NCBI GenBank assembly: GCA_030699355.1
Contig: JAUYMZ010000461.1
Location: 1-34,298 of the forward strand
DNA: 34,298 bases
Reading direction: 5' to 3'
Source: Bacteroidota bacterium
GTDB lineage: Bacteria; Bacteroidota; Bacteroidia; UKL13-3
Shown here: positions 18,501 to 25,538 of the stretch, piece by piece
Position numbering within the stretch: the first letter of the stretch is position 1
Layout: every line of letters starts with the position of its first letter
Made by a program: the position numbers and the translations under genes
The notes under the pieces: model-generated
What the model saw: the letters and a program-made list of their open reading frames with translations, nothing else
Database searches by the model: none
Told to the model about the DNA's origin: nothing

Positions 18501-19197
18501 ATCAGTAGATTCTCTGTCCAAAACAATTGTTTACCCACGTTCTGCCATGTTTGGTAAAAAGCCGCTAGACCTAGACAATGATGAATTGTACCTAAGCTTT
18601 AATATCAACCCGGCTAAATACGCTCACAACAGCAATGTAATTGCAAAGGTTAATTTGTGTGAAAATCCTGTAACATCTAATAGGTACTATTTGATGGCTG
18701 AATCTAACGGAGAATTGCGTGGGGTAACTCAGGTAAGAACTAACAACGAACAGCATAATTTTTACTTAACAACCTTTGGTAACTCTGCTAACGAGAAGTT
18801 CAATTATTACCTGTACGATGTGGGCACTAAACAAAAAATTGAGCTCGATTTTCATAACGAAAATAGTGCCAACAGCATTGTTGGAAGCTACACTAAACCC
18901 ATTGCCATGAGTAACACCAGTGAGTTTAATTGCAATAGCTTGGTTATGGAGAAAAAGGTGGCTATTTACCCGGTACCTTTTACAGATTACATCAATGTTG
19001 AGTTGGTTAATAATTACCAAGGAACTTATGTGGTGAAGCTATTTGATATTCAAGGCCGACAATTACTTAGCGAATCATTTAAGAAATCTGACCAATGGTT
19101 GGTACACAAAATAAATACACAGTCGATACCAGAAGGCACGTATTTAATTCAAATTATTTCAGACAAAGAAGTTATCAATAATAAATTAATAAAATAA
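9547..19197 (+). CDS. Giant (3216 aa) T9SS-secreted multidomain surface protein: FN3-like, three LamG/concanavalin-like domains, Ig/BACON-like domains, type A sorting domain
   Basis: Signal peptide MKKLKLLMLAFATLVMGNFAWG. FN3-like segments (PPSLIATQNLCGQVDLSWSQP). LamG-like segments (YSLSFNGSSQYVEVAHSSSLGFTGDFTMEMWVRP..GNIDDVRIWGI; ATLFFDGVNDRAELQQSPNFA; MTLEFWFKTNANTEQVLMS..HLDEFRVWELART). C-terminus VAIYPVPFTDYINVELV...IPEGTYLIQIISDKEVINNKLIK. Confidence 0.85.
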   Translation: MKKLKLLMLAFATLVMGNFAWGAGYPGTGATYEQCRGLFNFRIPIYDEYTAADDDWLSTAYVRYKNVNNQWAVLLYMNDQNFTNNQGVIAGFSSHNVRAQAFANFNFQPGSHTGTSNISPSYSITNYRTDNGNKQYYVNLLINKLPHDIKISPTGATEWRVDGAWENRAHTSPDRTDGFSNDYTFSVQTISAPPSLIATQNLCGQVDLSWSQPSQGWHSSVSCGNYGTYEYVTTRDNGNETIVTGSTNTYSSLPAGSSYTFGVKTVWRTSLNPHISLSSNVVTASGSTKGAPPAPSFSLVSTDRCDQKIQINWDFSGSENPTSFALEYATTSAFTSPTVISGLSGTSRSYQLTPPAVNTNYYFRIKAINNCGNSSTYSATEMGKAEGLITAVSSVQAVFDSINQVVRVSWVNPSANSAAVTEYKISRIEAGKANVDYQVAASELTTSNGRMQFTDENIQNCVSYRYQVRPISICNQNGAFNSTSSVTSLLNILQNISATLSTIKASKGYYSNRVQLSWTTDQRVALNNYEIWRKIAGSTADSVKIATVAGGINEYNDETAVAGFLYQYIIRGKLNCIGIVPSYTNALTDIGYKSPSGSVSGRVTFTGGFSLKGAKVFAERSNSNLSNPDGYSLSFNGSSQYVEVAHSSSLGFTGDFTMEMWVRPTNLTNDFTLLNKTDDINGGGFRLHYDYISASSSVVKFELRIGGTTYAVQMNSPLVLNSYAQITVSRVGSKLSIASNGSVKASSTVPTGAFTNTSRPITIGAAKNGSTASSFFQGNIDDVRIWGIGKDTTRILQDYGRLVSPSSPNLLLYLNFDENLGTHNRVYDQAFDYNNQQPRENHGLLYGNCTWSNSVPGSNNLAYLDYTDENGYYTISNIRYLGTGETFRVVPSFESHSFGPALRNLFIGEGASIHNGIDFLDSSSFIFKGRVYYGDSYSVDSLIYNPAPGINVYIDGNIVIQNGSPLVTNADGEFDIRVPIGEHTVKVGKNFHSFLNNGNWPIITAKHNFQADVLSRVMFIDTTKITLTGRIVGGPIEFAKPYGLTAVKSKNNLGVAIINLTTSGGGTYSKRYTTETHPTTGEYVLRVFPLFYGFSAQIKNNNENINLGPFGNLNLTTNAAFDTLTYYDTTYTQTNCATCYILSDTNKVNFVYPQSPFRRTPILYISKTANVTANNFNGADSIQVGSDRKIALKNTDGSYRFGYPFFEQGKRYSFNLFGFEKYTNFDGTNPVISQVPYQGFVQIRNEIKETGSDEKFQLDSSGRYTYTFIAGSPNTVYTANDTLSFTKRFEAFLYPDNQYLFGNAWLPQPVRAVVIGGAPKSGGFDFLTVGPSIIDFVVRRPPGSSSVATIAKGRNYTSEETNVATGSTDTKIGAIKQFGVKAITTSPVAPGSPLIITETEVKDQLEALANVVSSGKEGWVKVTNTSTNYAISTQPISGLPGHVANLGDVYVGKSENYRFSDVYSIEVIPTRLCTNPSVACPLPPSADSTSLAIITTRGYSKEGMKTSFAYSEYEIINNIIPLLERKRNDALADSTKYRSKILTTHALYGSNNDDPLWLTQRTPTNPSTTEYADTTGPSYSLLNIPSNKSHVEWDEVRRLNQDIRLWKEAIANNEKIKYQVTNNRSRYREIENFSFDSRTKITKSYTTESGEGATREWEAAAGVDLSNVFNTTFSGSGIGVKTSTTTLGGRAGTEQSVTTFPMTWEFTLEDNDLYDRFTVDVFDPKDGGSPVFINRGGRSRCPYEGPQYSKFYDPSVDFISSHTKNANRTISDGTVQIEAPVIEVIGSSIRENVPAKSAATFTIRLKNNSNHKLDYQLAIVQETNSNGGIVKIDGLDPNRIYTIDSQMVVVKVVTIERGPESYVYNDIEVEFKSPCEGEIRSSVKLSARFTPTCTDLGIKSPFNNWVVNTNSNNRLPVVIENYDINFSYFNNFQLEYKSKAATEWTILEKFNKDAPSNSPNYIPRASAVTTYNWDSLNEVKDGLFEIRAVSNCYLDSAGLNIVSVVSPSKEGIIDLTRPKVFGTPSPGDGILSPNDDISIQFTEDIDNTLLRFDNFEIKGIPNTAPVKHNATLFFDGVNDRAELQQSPNFAQKSFTMSFYAMPKRLNQKQIIVSQGVENNKLEIGFDEQNRFYAIIGNSSVTASRPVVMSQKILSPNYTDTTEIRCFTVSYNKESETILLYVDNERMNNDIDFVTNYTSAGKLTLGVGLNQSHYFRGNFTDFRLFNKALTNSEIILNLNKRASISDAGILHNWSINEGSDSILIDKIRRRELTLIGPQWVLSNPGRALQMSAGGSNVLSVNSGTYPITNSMDMTLEFWFKTNANTEQVLMSTGNPQFITNTGFFEPYWQFKLLSSGLLQIGYEGTTNRDSFTVSNTPYNDGNWHHFAMVISRTTNLSSYIDGKLINTKPAQGFPSFASSQLTLGGLKRAISVSQPTPWIERRFVGHLDEFRVWELARTAEQIANEKNTRLTGKEMGLKCYLPFETYKDNANVLLIDSTFENQSDSGVFSFLTPNSALAILNNISPVIKLAEPITNYPVTFLTNKDKIILIPEVSAAAIENTTLNITVKGLQDKYGNSMASPKTWIAYIDKNQVKWDLEEFTFEKLSGQSLTFSNDIINSGGENKQWSIGNLPWWITASPASGIIPPNSTRKVTFTIDANVNIGNYDLDLALVTNFGYNHKMYVKVKVYANPPSTWTINPNNFSSNMNIVGQIKIGNTFSTNGDDLIAAFVNGQCRGIGKLNYYSQSDKYVAYLTVYSNNPSLNELITYQIWNATEGKLHSIVESSNTACDTFKLDAIYGTFISPVIFTATDKLSRDIILNPGWNWLSFNLNMPSFHLNQHNGVAGILSTLTHPTTRDRIRVQYVMSNSDAAQQIFAEFDSTSGWVGDLKTVDVVNGYRYYSAKTDTITIVGNEIDPTTKPIKVIQGWNWIGFLSQRNLALSTALGNYDAKHGDLIKSQSQFAMFVNQVGWVGTLNTLIPNKSYMLQSVDSLSKTIVYPRSAMFGKKPLDLDNDELYLSFNINPAKYAHNSNVIAKVNLCENPVTSNRYYLMAESNGELRGVTQVRTNNEQHNFYLTTFGNSANEKFNYYLYDVGTKQKIELDFHNENSANSIVGSYTKPIAMSNTSEFNCNSLVMEKKVAIYPVPFTDYINVELVNNYQGTYVVKLFDIQGRQLLSESFKKSDQWLVHKINTQSIPEGTYLIQIISDKEVINNKLIK
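17620..17967 (+). other. Module shared with the N-terminus of the next protein (WTxN...AxFVNGQxRG...AYxxxxTVYSN)
   Basis: WTINPNNFSSNMNIVGQIKIGNTFSTNGDDLIAAFVNGQCRGIGKLNYYSQSDKYVAYLTVYSNNPSLNELITYQIWNATEG...YGTFISPVIF, compared by eye with 19272-19600. Confidence 0.75.
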
Positions 19198-19199
19198 AA

Positions 19200-22100
19200 A
19201 TGAACCTAACAAAATATATATACTTTGTTATTGCATTGGTTTTATTCTCAAGCAAAGCAAAGTCTGCTGCTCCAACCTGGACAGTTAACGCAGCCTCATT
19301 TCAATACGCTATGACCTTAACAGCTAAGGCAGAGCTAAACTGTAATAATCTTAACAACCCAAGTAACAAGATTGCGGTCTTTGTAAACGGTCAAATAAGA
19401 GGAGTTGCCAATACTTCTAATGTGGTAAATGGCGCCTATATAGCCACCATGACTGTATACAGCAATACCACAAGCTCAGAAAACATTCGCTTCAAATTTT
19501 ATAATGCATCAACTGATAGTGTATATGATGGCGTTGATAGTATATTATTTCAAGAAAATGCAGCTTACGGAACTATTGGGTCTCCCTTTATAGTTAAAAA
19601 CAACAATGCACCAATAGCTCTGCAATTAAATAATAGTTCTATAAATGAAGGCCTAGCCATTAATACCAACATTGGCAACTTTACAACAACCGATAACGAT
19701 GCTGGACAAACTTTCACATACAGTTTAGTTAGCGGCACAGGCAGTGCAGATAACGCCAATTTTAACATTTCTGGAAGTACCCTTCGCACCAATGTGGTAT
19801 TAAATTTCACAAGCAAAGCAAGTCATAACATTCGTATTAGAACTACAGATACCCATGGCTGTTTTTTTGAACAAACCTTTACCATCACAGTAAACGATGT
19901 TAATACTGCACCTACCGAAATTTTTATAAGTGACTCAACTGTAAACGAAAATAGTCCAGCACTTACTATAATTGGTTCGTTTTCTGCATTAGACAATGAT
20001 TTGAGCGACACCTACACCTATTCCTTGGTAAGTGGAACAGGCAGTACAAATAATGCAAGCTTTAATATAAACGGTTTGAACCTAAGAACCACTGCTATTT
20101 TTAATTACGAAGTAAAATCTAGCTACAGCATTAGAGTGAGGGTAACAGATGGCGCCTCTAACACCTTTGATAGGGTATTTACAATTTTGGTTGATGATAT
20201 AAACGATGCACCCACTGATATTAGAATTAACGCTAGTGCTACCGGGACAAATTTTGCAGAGAATAAGCCACTTGGTTCATTAATTGGTTATTTAACAACC
20301 ACAGATGAAGATGCTAATAATACCTTTACTTATTCATTTGTAAACATTACAGGTAACAATAACAGCGATTTTTCCATTGTTAGCAATCAATTAAGAACCA
20401 ACAGCTTGTTTGATTTCGAAACCCGTCAAAATTATGTAGTGTTTATTCAAACCAATGACGGCATGGGCGGTTTATTTACCAAACAATTATTGCTTCAAGT
20501 AGTAGATAGTAATGATGCGCCAACTGCCATAAACCTCACCAATACAAGTATAAGCGAAAACCTACCTACCAATACCTTCGTGGCTAAACTTTCAGCCAAC
20601 GACCCTGATGCTGTTTCGGTTCATACCTTCAGCTTAGTGAATGGAGCAGGTAGCAGCGGGAATGCCAATTTTACCATTAGAAATGATAGCTTATTTACCA
20701 ATAGCGCCTTTGATTTTGAATCAGTTTCAAGCTATAGCATTCGTTTAAATGTGAGTGATGGAATGGGAGGTGCCTTTCAGCAATCCTTTAGCATCAGTGT
20801 TTTAAACGCCAATGATACGCCTACCGATATTAATATAAATTCTAATCAAATTGCTGAGAACTTAGCAGCCAATACGGTAATAGGAACTTTGGCTACCGCC
20901 GACCAAGATGCTAGTAATACATTTATTTATACTTTGGTTTCTGGAACGGGAAGTGCAGATAACGCAAGTTTTAACTTGGCAGGCAGTAGTTTAAGATCAT
21001 CTACTGCATTTGATTTTGAAACCAAAAATTTATACTCGATTCGTATTCGCTCTACCGATAATGGCGGGGCATACTTTGAAAAAATATTGAACATTCAAGT
21101 TACAGATGTTATAGATGCCCCAACAAACATTCTACTTAGCAATGATAGCATCAGCGAAAATCTGGCAACAAACACTTTGATTGGCAACTTATCAGGTGTT
21201 AGTCAGGATGCCTCTCCCTCTTTTACCTTTACCTTTAACAACAATATGCCGGGTAACGATAATAGTAATTTTATTTTAGTAGGAAACCAATTACGAAGCA
21301 ATGCTGTGTTCGACTTTGAAACCAAAAATGTGTATACTTTATACATTACCGCCAGCTCAGGTGCTAGTACTACTTACTCAAAAATTATTCAAGTATTTGT
21401 GCGCAATCAAAACGATGCACCCACTGATGTTTCTTTGAGTATAAACACCATCAAAGAAAACAGACCAGCGGGTTCATTTATTGGCATCTTTTCTAGTGCA
21501 GATGCAGATGCCAATAGTACTTTTTCGTATTCATTGGTAAATGGAATAGGTGGCTCAGACAATGCTACTTTTCTGGTAAGAAACGACAGCCTGTATACAG
21601 CCAGCATATTAGATTTCGAAACTAAAAACAGCTTCTCTATTCGTGTTCAAACAACCGATAATGGAAATCTAAATTTCCAGAAAGTCTTTACCATTATGGT
21701 AAGCGATAGCAACGATGCACCAATAAGCCTGAGTTTGAGCACGAATTCATTAAATGAAAATTTAGCCGCTGGTACAGTTATTGCAACTCTCAGCACAGTA
21801 GATTCAGATGCGGGTCAAACACATAGCTATTCTTTAGTTAGCGGATTTGGTTCAGACAATAACAATATGTTTAACATTGTTGGTAACCAATTACGCTCTA
21901 GTGCAAGCTTTAATTATGAAGTAAAAAATTCTTATAAAATTAGAATCCAAACCAATGATGGAAACGGTGGTACCCATTCAGACACATTCTCGATATATGT
22001 TCTGAACGCCAATGATGCACCTACTAACATTTCATTAAGCAATAACGTTGTAGTAGAAAACAGACCGCTAAATAGCTTGGTTGGACTACTAAATACCACT

Positions 22101-24380
22101 GATGAAGATGCTGGAAACTTTTTCTCCTATTCATTCTTACCCATTGCCGGAAACGATAATGCAGTCTTTTATATCAATGGAAATCAATTAAGAACTAACG
22201 CTCAATTTGATTTTGAAAGCAAACAAATTTACAATGTATTTATTCAAACCAGTGACGGTTTGGCTACCTTTTCTAAACAGTTTGTTATTTCTATTTCAGA
22301 TAGCAACGATGCACCAACCAATGTAGTTTTAAGCAATAATACGGTTGATGAAAACCTTCCAATTAATTCTTTTGTGGGCATGTTGTATAGCACAGATGCT
22401 GATGTAAACAACACCTTTAGTTATTCATTGGTTACAGGAAATGGTTCTACCAATAATGCCAATTTCATAATTAGAAATGATAGTCTTTTAACTGCTGGGC
22501 CGTTTAATTTTGAAGCCAAATCATCCTACAGCATAAGAATTCGTACAAGCGATAATGGCTTGTTATTCTTCGAAAAGCAGTTTCAAATTCTTATCAATGA
22601 TGCCAACGATGTACCAACTGATATCATATTAAGTGCCAATGAAATTACCGAAAATAGAAGTTCAAGAACATTTATTGGCTCCCTACAAACTAGCGACCAA
22701 GACCCTTCTCAAACTTTTAGCTACTCATTTGCGGCAGGTAGCGGCGATACAGACAACCTAGCATTTGTAATTATTGGAAATGAACTTCGCTCGAATAGAG
22801 TTTTTAACTATGAATCTAAAAGCAACTATTCTATTCGTATACAAAGTAATGATGGAAACGGAGGAACTACAGAAAAGGTGTTTGGTATTATTATAGCGGA
22901 TAGCAACGATGCGCCTACTAACATTGTATTAAGCACACAAACTATTGCAGAGAACTTACCAATAGCCACCAAAGTTTGTGATATGAGCACCATAGACCAA
23001 GATGCCAATGATGTATTTACATATAGTTTCGCAAATGTTACTGGCAATAACAATAACAACTTCTTTATTATTGGTAACGAACTTAGAACAAATACTACAT
23101 TCGATTTTGAAACTAAAAACTTTTACATTGTTGTACTTACCGCTACAGATGCTGCTGGTAGCAGTTTTAGCAAACAATTTGTAATTCAAATAAAAGACAG
23201 CGTAGATGCTCCAACAGCGCTAGAATTGGGAGATAATTCGGTGAGTGAAAACATGCCAATTGGAGAAATAGTAGGAACTTTTACAGCTGCCGATGCCGAT
23301 CAATTCTCAGGATTTAATTATAGTTTAGTTTCAGGAATTGGCTCCATAGATAATGGCAACTTTAGTATTGTTAACGATACGCTTTACACCAATGCCGTCT
23401 TTAATTTTGAAGTTAAGAAAACATACTCCATCAGAGTAAGAGTAACAGATGTAACCAATGCCACTTTCGAAAGAGCTTTCAACATTCAAATTACCGATGC
23501 CAATGACGCTCCTACAGCACTCCTATTATCTAACAACACCTTGCAAGAAAACCAACAAGTTTTAACAGAAATTGGCCTGTTTACTACTACAGATATTGAT
23601 GCAGATGAAGTACATAAATACGCATTGGTATCAGGCGTAGGTTCAACCGATAATACTGCCTTTATTGTGGAAGGAAATACCTTAAGAAGCAATTTCTCTG
23701 CTAACTTCGAAAATAAAAACTCCTACTCTATTCGTGTATCTACCAAAGACAACGGCGGTTCGGTATTAGAAGAAGTATTTGTAATAAATATTGTAGACAT
23801 TAGCGAAAAACCAAATATTAACGACCAAGAATTTACTGTATCAGAAAACGACAGCATAGGTACTAATATTGGTAGACTGGTTTCTAATAGTCCGGATGCC
23901 GCAGCCAATTTAACATATGGTTCTATTGGTCTGAACCCATTTTTTGCTATAGACTCTACCACAGGAGATATTAGGGTTAAACAGCGGATAGATTACGAGA
24001 AAGATAATGCCATTTCCATTATAGTAGTTGTAACAGATAGGCAAGCTGCACCACTTTATGATACGGCCATTGTTACCATTTATGTGAAAGATGAAATTGA
24101 GGTAAATCAGCCTTTACCGGTAAACAATTATTTATCGCCAAATGGAGACGGACTAAACGATTTCTTTTCAATTGATAATCCAGAATTATATTCTGCATAC
24201 AGCTTAAGCGTGTATAATGAAAGTGGCATGGAGGTGTTTTCAATATCAGGAAATTATCAGAACAATTGGGACGGCACCTACCAAGGCAATAAACTGCCAA
24301 CAGGTGTATATTTTTATGTTTTTAGTAATAGCAAAACTGGCGATAAGTTCAGGGGAGCTTTAAATATTATAAACCAATAA
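19200..24380 (+). CDS. 1726-aa cadherin-like repeat adhesin with C-terminal gliding-motility-associated (CHU_C, T9SS type B) domain
   Basis: Signal peptide, a shared N-terminal module, then 15 cadherin-like units (xNDAPTxIxLSxNxIxENxxxxTxIGxLxTxDxDxxxTFxYSLVSGxGS..). C-terminus LPVNNYLSPNGDGLNDFFSIDNPELY...GNYQNNWDGTYQGNKLPTGVYFYVF. Confidence 0.92.
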   Translation: MNLTKYIYFVIALVLFSSKAKSAAPTWTVNAASFQYAMTLTAKAELNCNNLNNPSNKIAVFVNGQIRGVANTSNVVNGAYIATMTVYSNTTSSENIRFKFYNASTDSVYDGVDSILFQENAAYGTIGSPFIVKNNNAPIALQLNNSSINEGLAINTNIGNFTTTDNDAGQTFTYSLVSGTGSADNANFNISGSTLRTNVVLNFTSKASHNIRIRTTDTHGCFFEQTFTITVNDVNTAPTEIFISDSTVNENSPALTIIGSFSALDNDLSDTYTYSLVSGTGSTNNASFNINGLNLRTTAIFNYEVKSSYSIRVRVTDGASNTFDRVFTILVDDINDAPTDIRINASATGTNFAENKPLGSLIGYLTTTDEDANNTFTYSFVNITGNNNSDFSIVSNQLRTNSLFDFETRQNYVVFIQTNDGMGGLFTKQLLLQVVDSNDAPTAINLTNTSISENLPTNTFVAKLSANDPDAVSVHTFSLVNGAGSSGNANFTIRNDSLFTNSAFDFESVSSYSIRLNVSDGMGGAFQQSFSISVLNANDTPTDININSNQIAENLAANTVIGTLATADQDASNTFIYTLVSGTGSADNASFNLAGSSLRSSTAFDFETKNLYSIRIRSTDNGGAYFEKILNIQVTDVIDAPTNILLSNDSISENLATNTLIGNLSGVSQDASPSFTFTFNNNMPGNDNSNFILVGNQLRSNAVFDFETKNVYTLYITASSGASTTYSKIIQVFVRNQNDAPTDVSLSINTIKENRPAGSFIGIFSSADADANSTFSYSLVNGIGGSDNATFLVRNDSLYTASILDFETKNSFSIRVQTTDNGNLNFQKVFTIMVSDSNDAPISLSLSTNSLNENLAAGTVIATLSTVDSDAGQTHSYSLVSGFGSDNNNMFNIVGNQLRSSASFNYEVKNSYKIRIQTNDGNGGTHSDTFSIYVLNANDAPTNISLSNNVVVENRPLNSLVGLLNTTDEDAGNFFSYSFLPIAGNDNAVFYINGNQLRTNAQFDFESKQIYNVFIQTSDGLATFSKQFVISISDSNDAPTNVVLSNNTVDENLPINSFVGMLYSTDADVNNTFSYSLVTGNGSTNNANFIIRNDSLLTAGPFNFEAKSSYSIRIRTSDNGLLFFEKQFQILINDANDVPTDIILSANEITENRSSRTFIGSLQTSDQDPSQTFSYSFAAGSGDTDNLAFVIIGNELRSNRVFNYESKSNYSIRIQSNDGNGGTTEKVFGIIIADSNDAPTNIVLSTQTIAENLPIATKVCDMSTIDQDANDVFTYSFANVTGNNNNNFFIIGNELRTNTTFDFETKNFYIVVLTATDAAGSSFSKQFVIQIKDSVDAPTALELGDNSVSENMPIGEIVGTFTAADADQFSGFNYSLVSGIGSIDNGNFSIVNDTLYTNAVFNFEVKKTYSIRVRVTDVTNATFERAFNIQITDANDAPTALLLSNNTLQENQQVLTEIGLFTTTDIDADEVHKYALVSGVGSTDNTAFIVEGNTLRSNFSANFENKNSYSIRVSTKDNGGSVLEEVFVINIVDISEKPNINDQEFTVSENDSIGTNIGRLVSNSPDAAANLTYGSIGLNPFFAIDSTTGDIRVKQRIDYEKDNAISIIVVVTDRQAAPLYDTAIVTIYVKDEIEVNQPLPVNNYLSPNGDGLNDFFSIDNPELYSAYSLSVYNESGMEVFSISGNYQNNWDGTYQGNKLPTGVYFYVFSNSKTGDKFRGALNIINQ
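19605..24090 (+). repeat. Array of 15 cadherin-like repeats (14 similar + 1 divergent), ~300 bp period
   Basis: Unit starts (N/V/I-DAPT-type codons) read at 19605, 19902, 20202, 20511, 20811, 21111, 21411, 21711, 22011, 22305, 22605, 22905, 23202, 23502, and divergent at 23802. Confidence 0.92.
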
Positions 24381-24397
24381 TAGAAAGGAAAATCGTT

Positions 24398-25537
24398 ATG
24401 AAAAATTTAAATAAAATAATAACTAGTATATTTTATACATGCTTATGTATGGGTGCATCTGCACAAGATCGCTCCAATTTTTATACTCAATTACTTAATC
24501 CGTATTTAAGTAATCCGGCGTTAACTGGCAGCTACGATGCCATTCATGCCGCCTTTAACGCCAAAACACTCGTTGGAGGAATCGCGTCTTCACCTCGAAC
24601 CATTAACTTTTCGCTACATTCTACCTTAGGTAAATCCTCGGATGGAATTGGCGTGAAAGCAATAAGCCAATGGAGTGGCGCCTTTCAAACGGTTAACTTA
24701 GAAGGAAGTTATAGCAAACTTGTAAGGCTAGCTAACAATCATAACCTAAATTTAGGTTTAAGTTTAGGTTTTATGCAAACCAATCTTAATACAGATTTTT
24801 TAAGTTCCCAAGTTAATTTTAATGACCCAACACTAACTAATCCAACCTTAAATGATTTATTGGTAACAGGAGGAGCAGGTTTTGTGTATAGATTTAAAAA
24901 ACAATTAGAAATCTATGGCTCTTCACCAATGATGCTAACTGGGTCTCAAAACCTAAATGGGTTTTTTATTGCGGGAGCCAACTATACGTTTATTGTGGAC
25001 GAAAATGCAGCATATAAAATTAAGCCAATTGTAAACTATTATAATTTTGTTGCGGCGCCTAAACTGGTAGATGTAATAGTAAGTGGGAGTTGGAACGAAA
25101 CTGTTTCATTAAACTTAGGATATAGAACCCACGGTTCAGCCATTATAGGTCTGGGATTTAACTTTAAAAATGTATTGGTTAACTACAATTATTACCACCA
25201 TACTGGTAATTTAAACAAATTAGCTCCTGCCTCAAATGAAGTATCTATTGCCTTTAACTTTCGCAAACCAGAAAGAAGGATTCCAAGTAAAGAGATTGTA
25301 AACGACCAGATTATACAAGACCAAATTGAGAAAATAAATCTAAAAATTAATGCCCTTCTTAATTTAGAACAAAACAGTCCTGGTTTAATTAATATCAAAA
25401 ATGAAATGGCCAAACTTAACAAAGACCTAGAGAAAATATTGGCTAAATACAAAATTGAAAATATAGACCAATTGAAAAGAATTAAAGAGCTTCAAACAAA
25501 TTTAGAACTCATTATTGCCAAGTTTAACGATAAGTAA
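24398..25537 (+). CDS. PorP/SprF family type IX secretion outer-membrane protein with a helical C-terminal extension
   Basis: FYTQLLNPYLSNPALTGSYDAIHAAFNAKTLVGGIASSPRTINFSLHSTLG..GIGVKAISQWSGAFQT (PorP/SprF pattern), beta-rich core to ~aa 292, then a charged Leu/Ile-rich tail. Directly downstream of a type B CTD protein. Confidence 0.85.
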   Translation: MKNLNKIITSIFYTCLCMGASAQDRSNFYTQLLNPYLSNPALTGSYDAIHAAFNAKTLVGGIASSPRTINFSLHSTLGKSSDGIGVKAISQWSGAFQTVNLEGSYSKLVRLANNHNLNLGLSLGFMQTNLNTDFLSSQVNFNDPTLTNPTLNDLLVTGGAGFVYRFKKQLEIYGSSPMMLTGSQNLNGFFIAGANYTFIVDENAAYKIKPIVNYYNFVAAPKLVDVIVSGSWNETVSLNLGYRTHGSAIIGLGFNFKNVLVNYNYYHHTGNLNKLAPASNEVSIAFNFRKPERRIPSKEIVNDQIIQDQIEKINLKINALLNLEQNSPGLINIKNEMAKLNKDLEKILAKYKIENIDQLKRIKELQTNLELIIAKFNDK

Positions 25538-25538
25538 T

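Noticed and set aside
9658-19020. Many antisense ORFs within the 3216-aa gene (e.g. 12519..12785 -, 14400..14678 -, 18766..19020 -)
   Set aside because: Expected by chance opposite a 9.6-kb open frame; no promoter, motifs or conserved features seen.
19605-23802. CRISPR-like regular repetition
   Set aside because: The ~300-bp period is a protein-coding cadherin repeat, not short direct repeats with unique spacers; no cas genes present.
19565-24300. Periodic antisense ORFs within the cadherin gene
   Set aside because: Their periodicity mirrors the sense-strand repeats, producing similar peptides without coding evidence.
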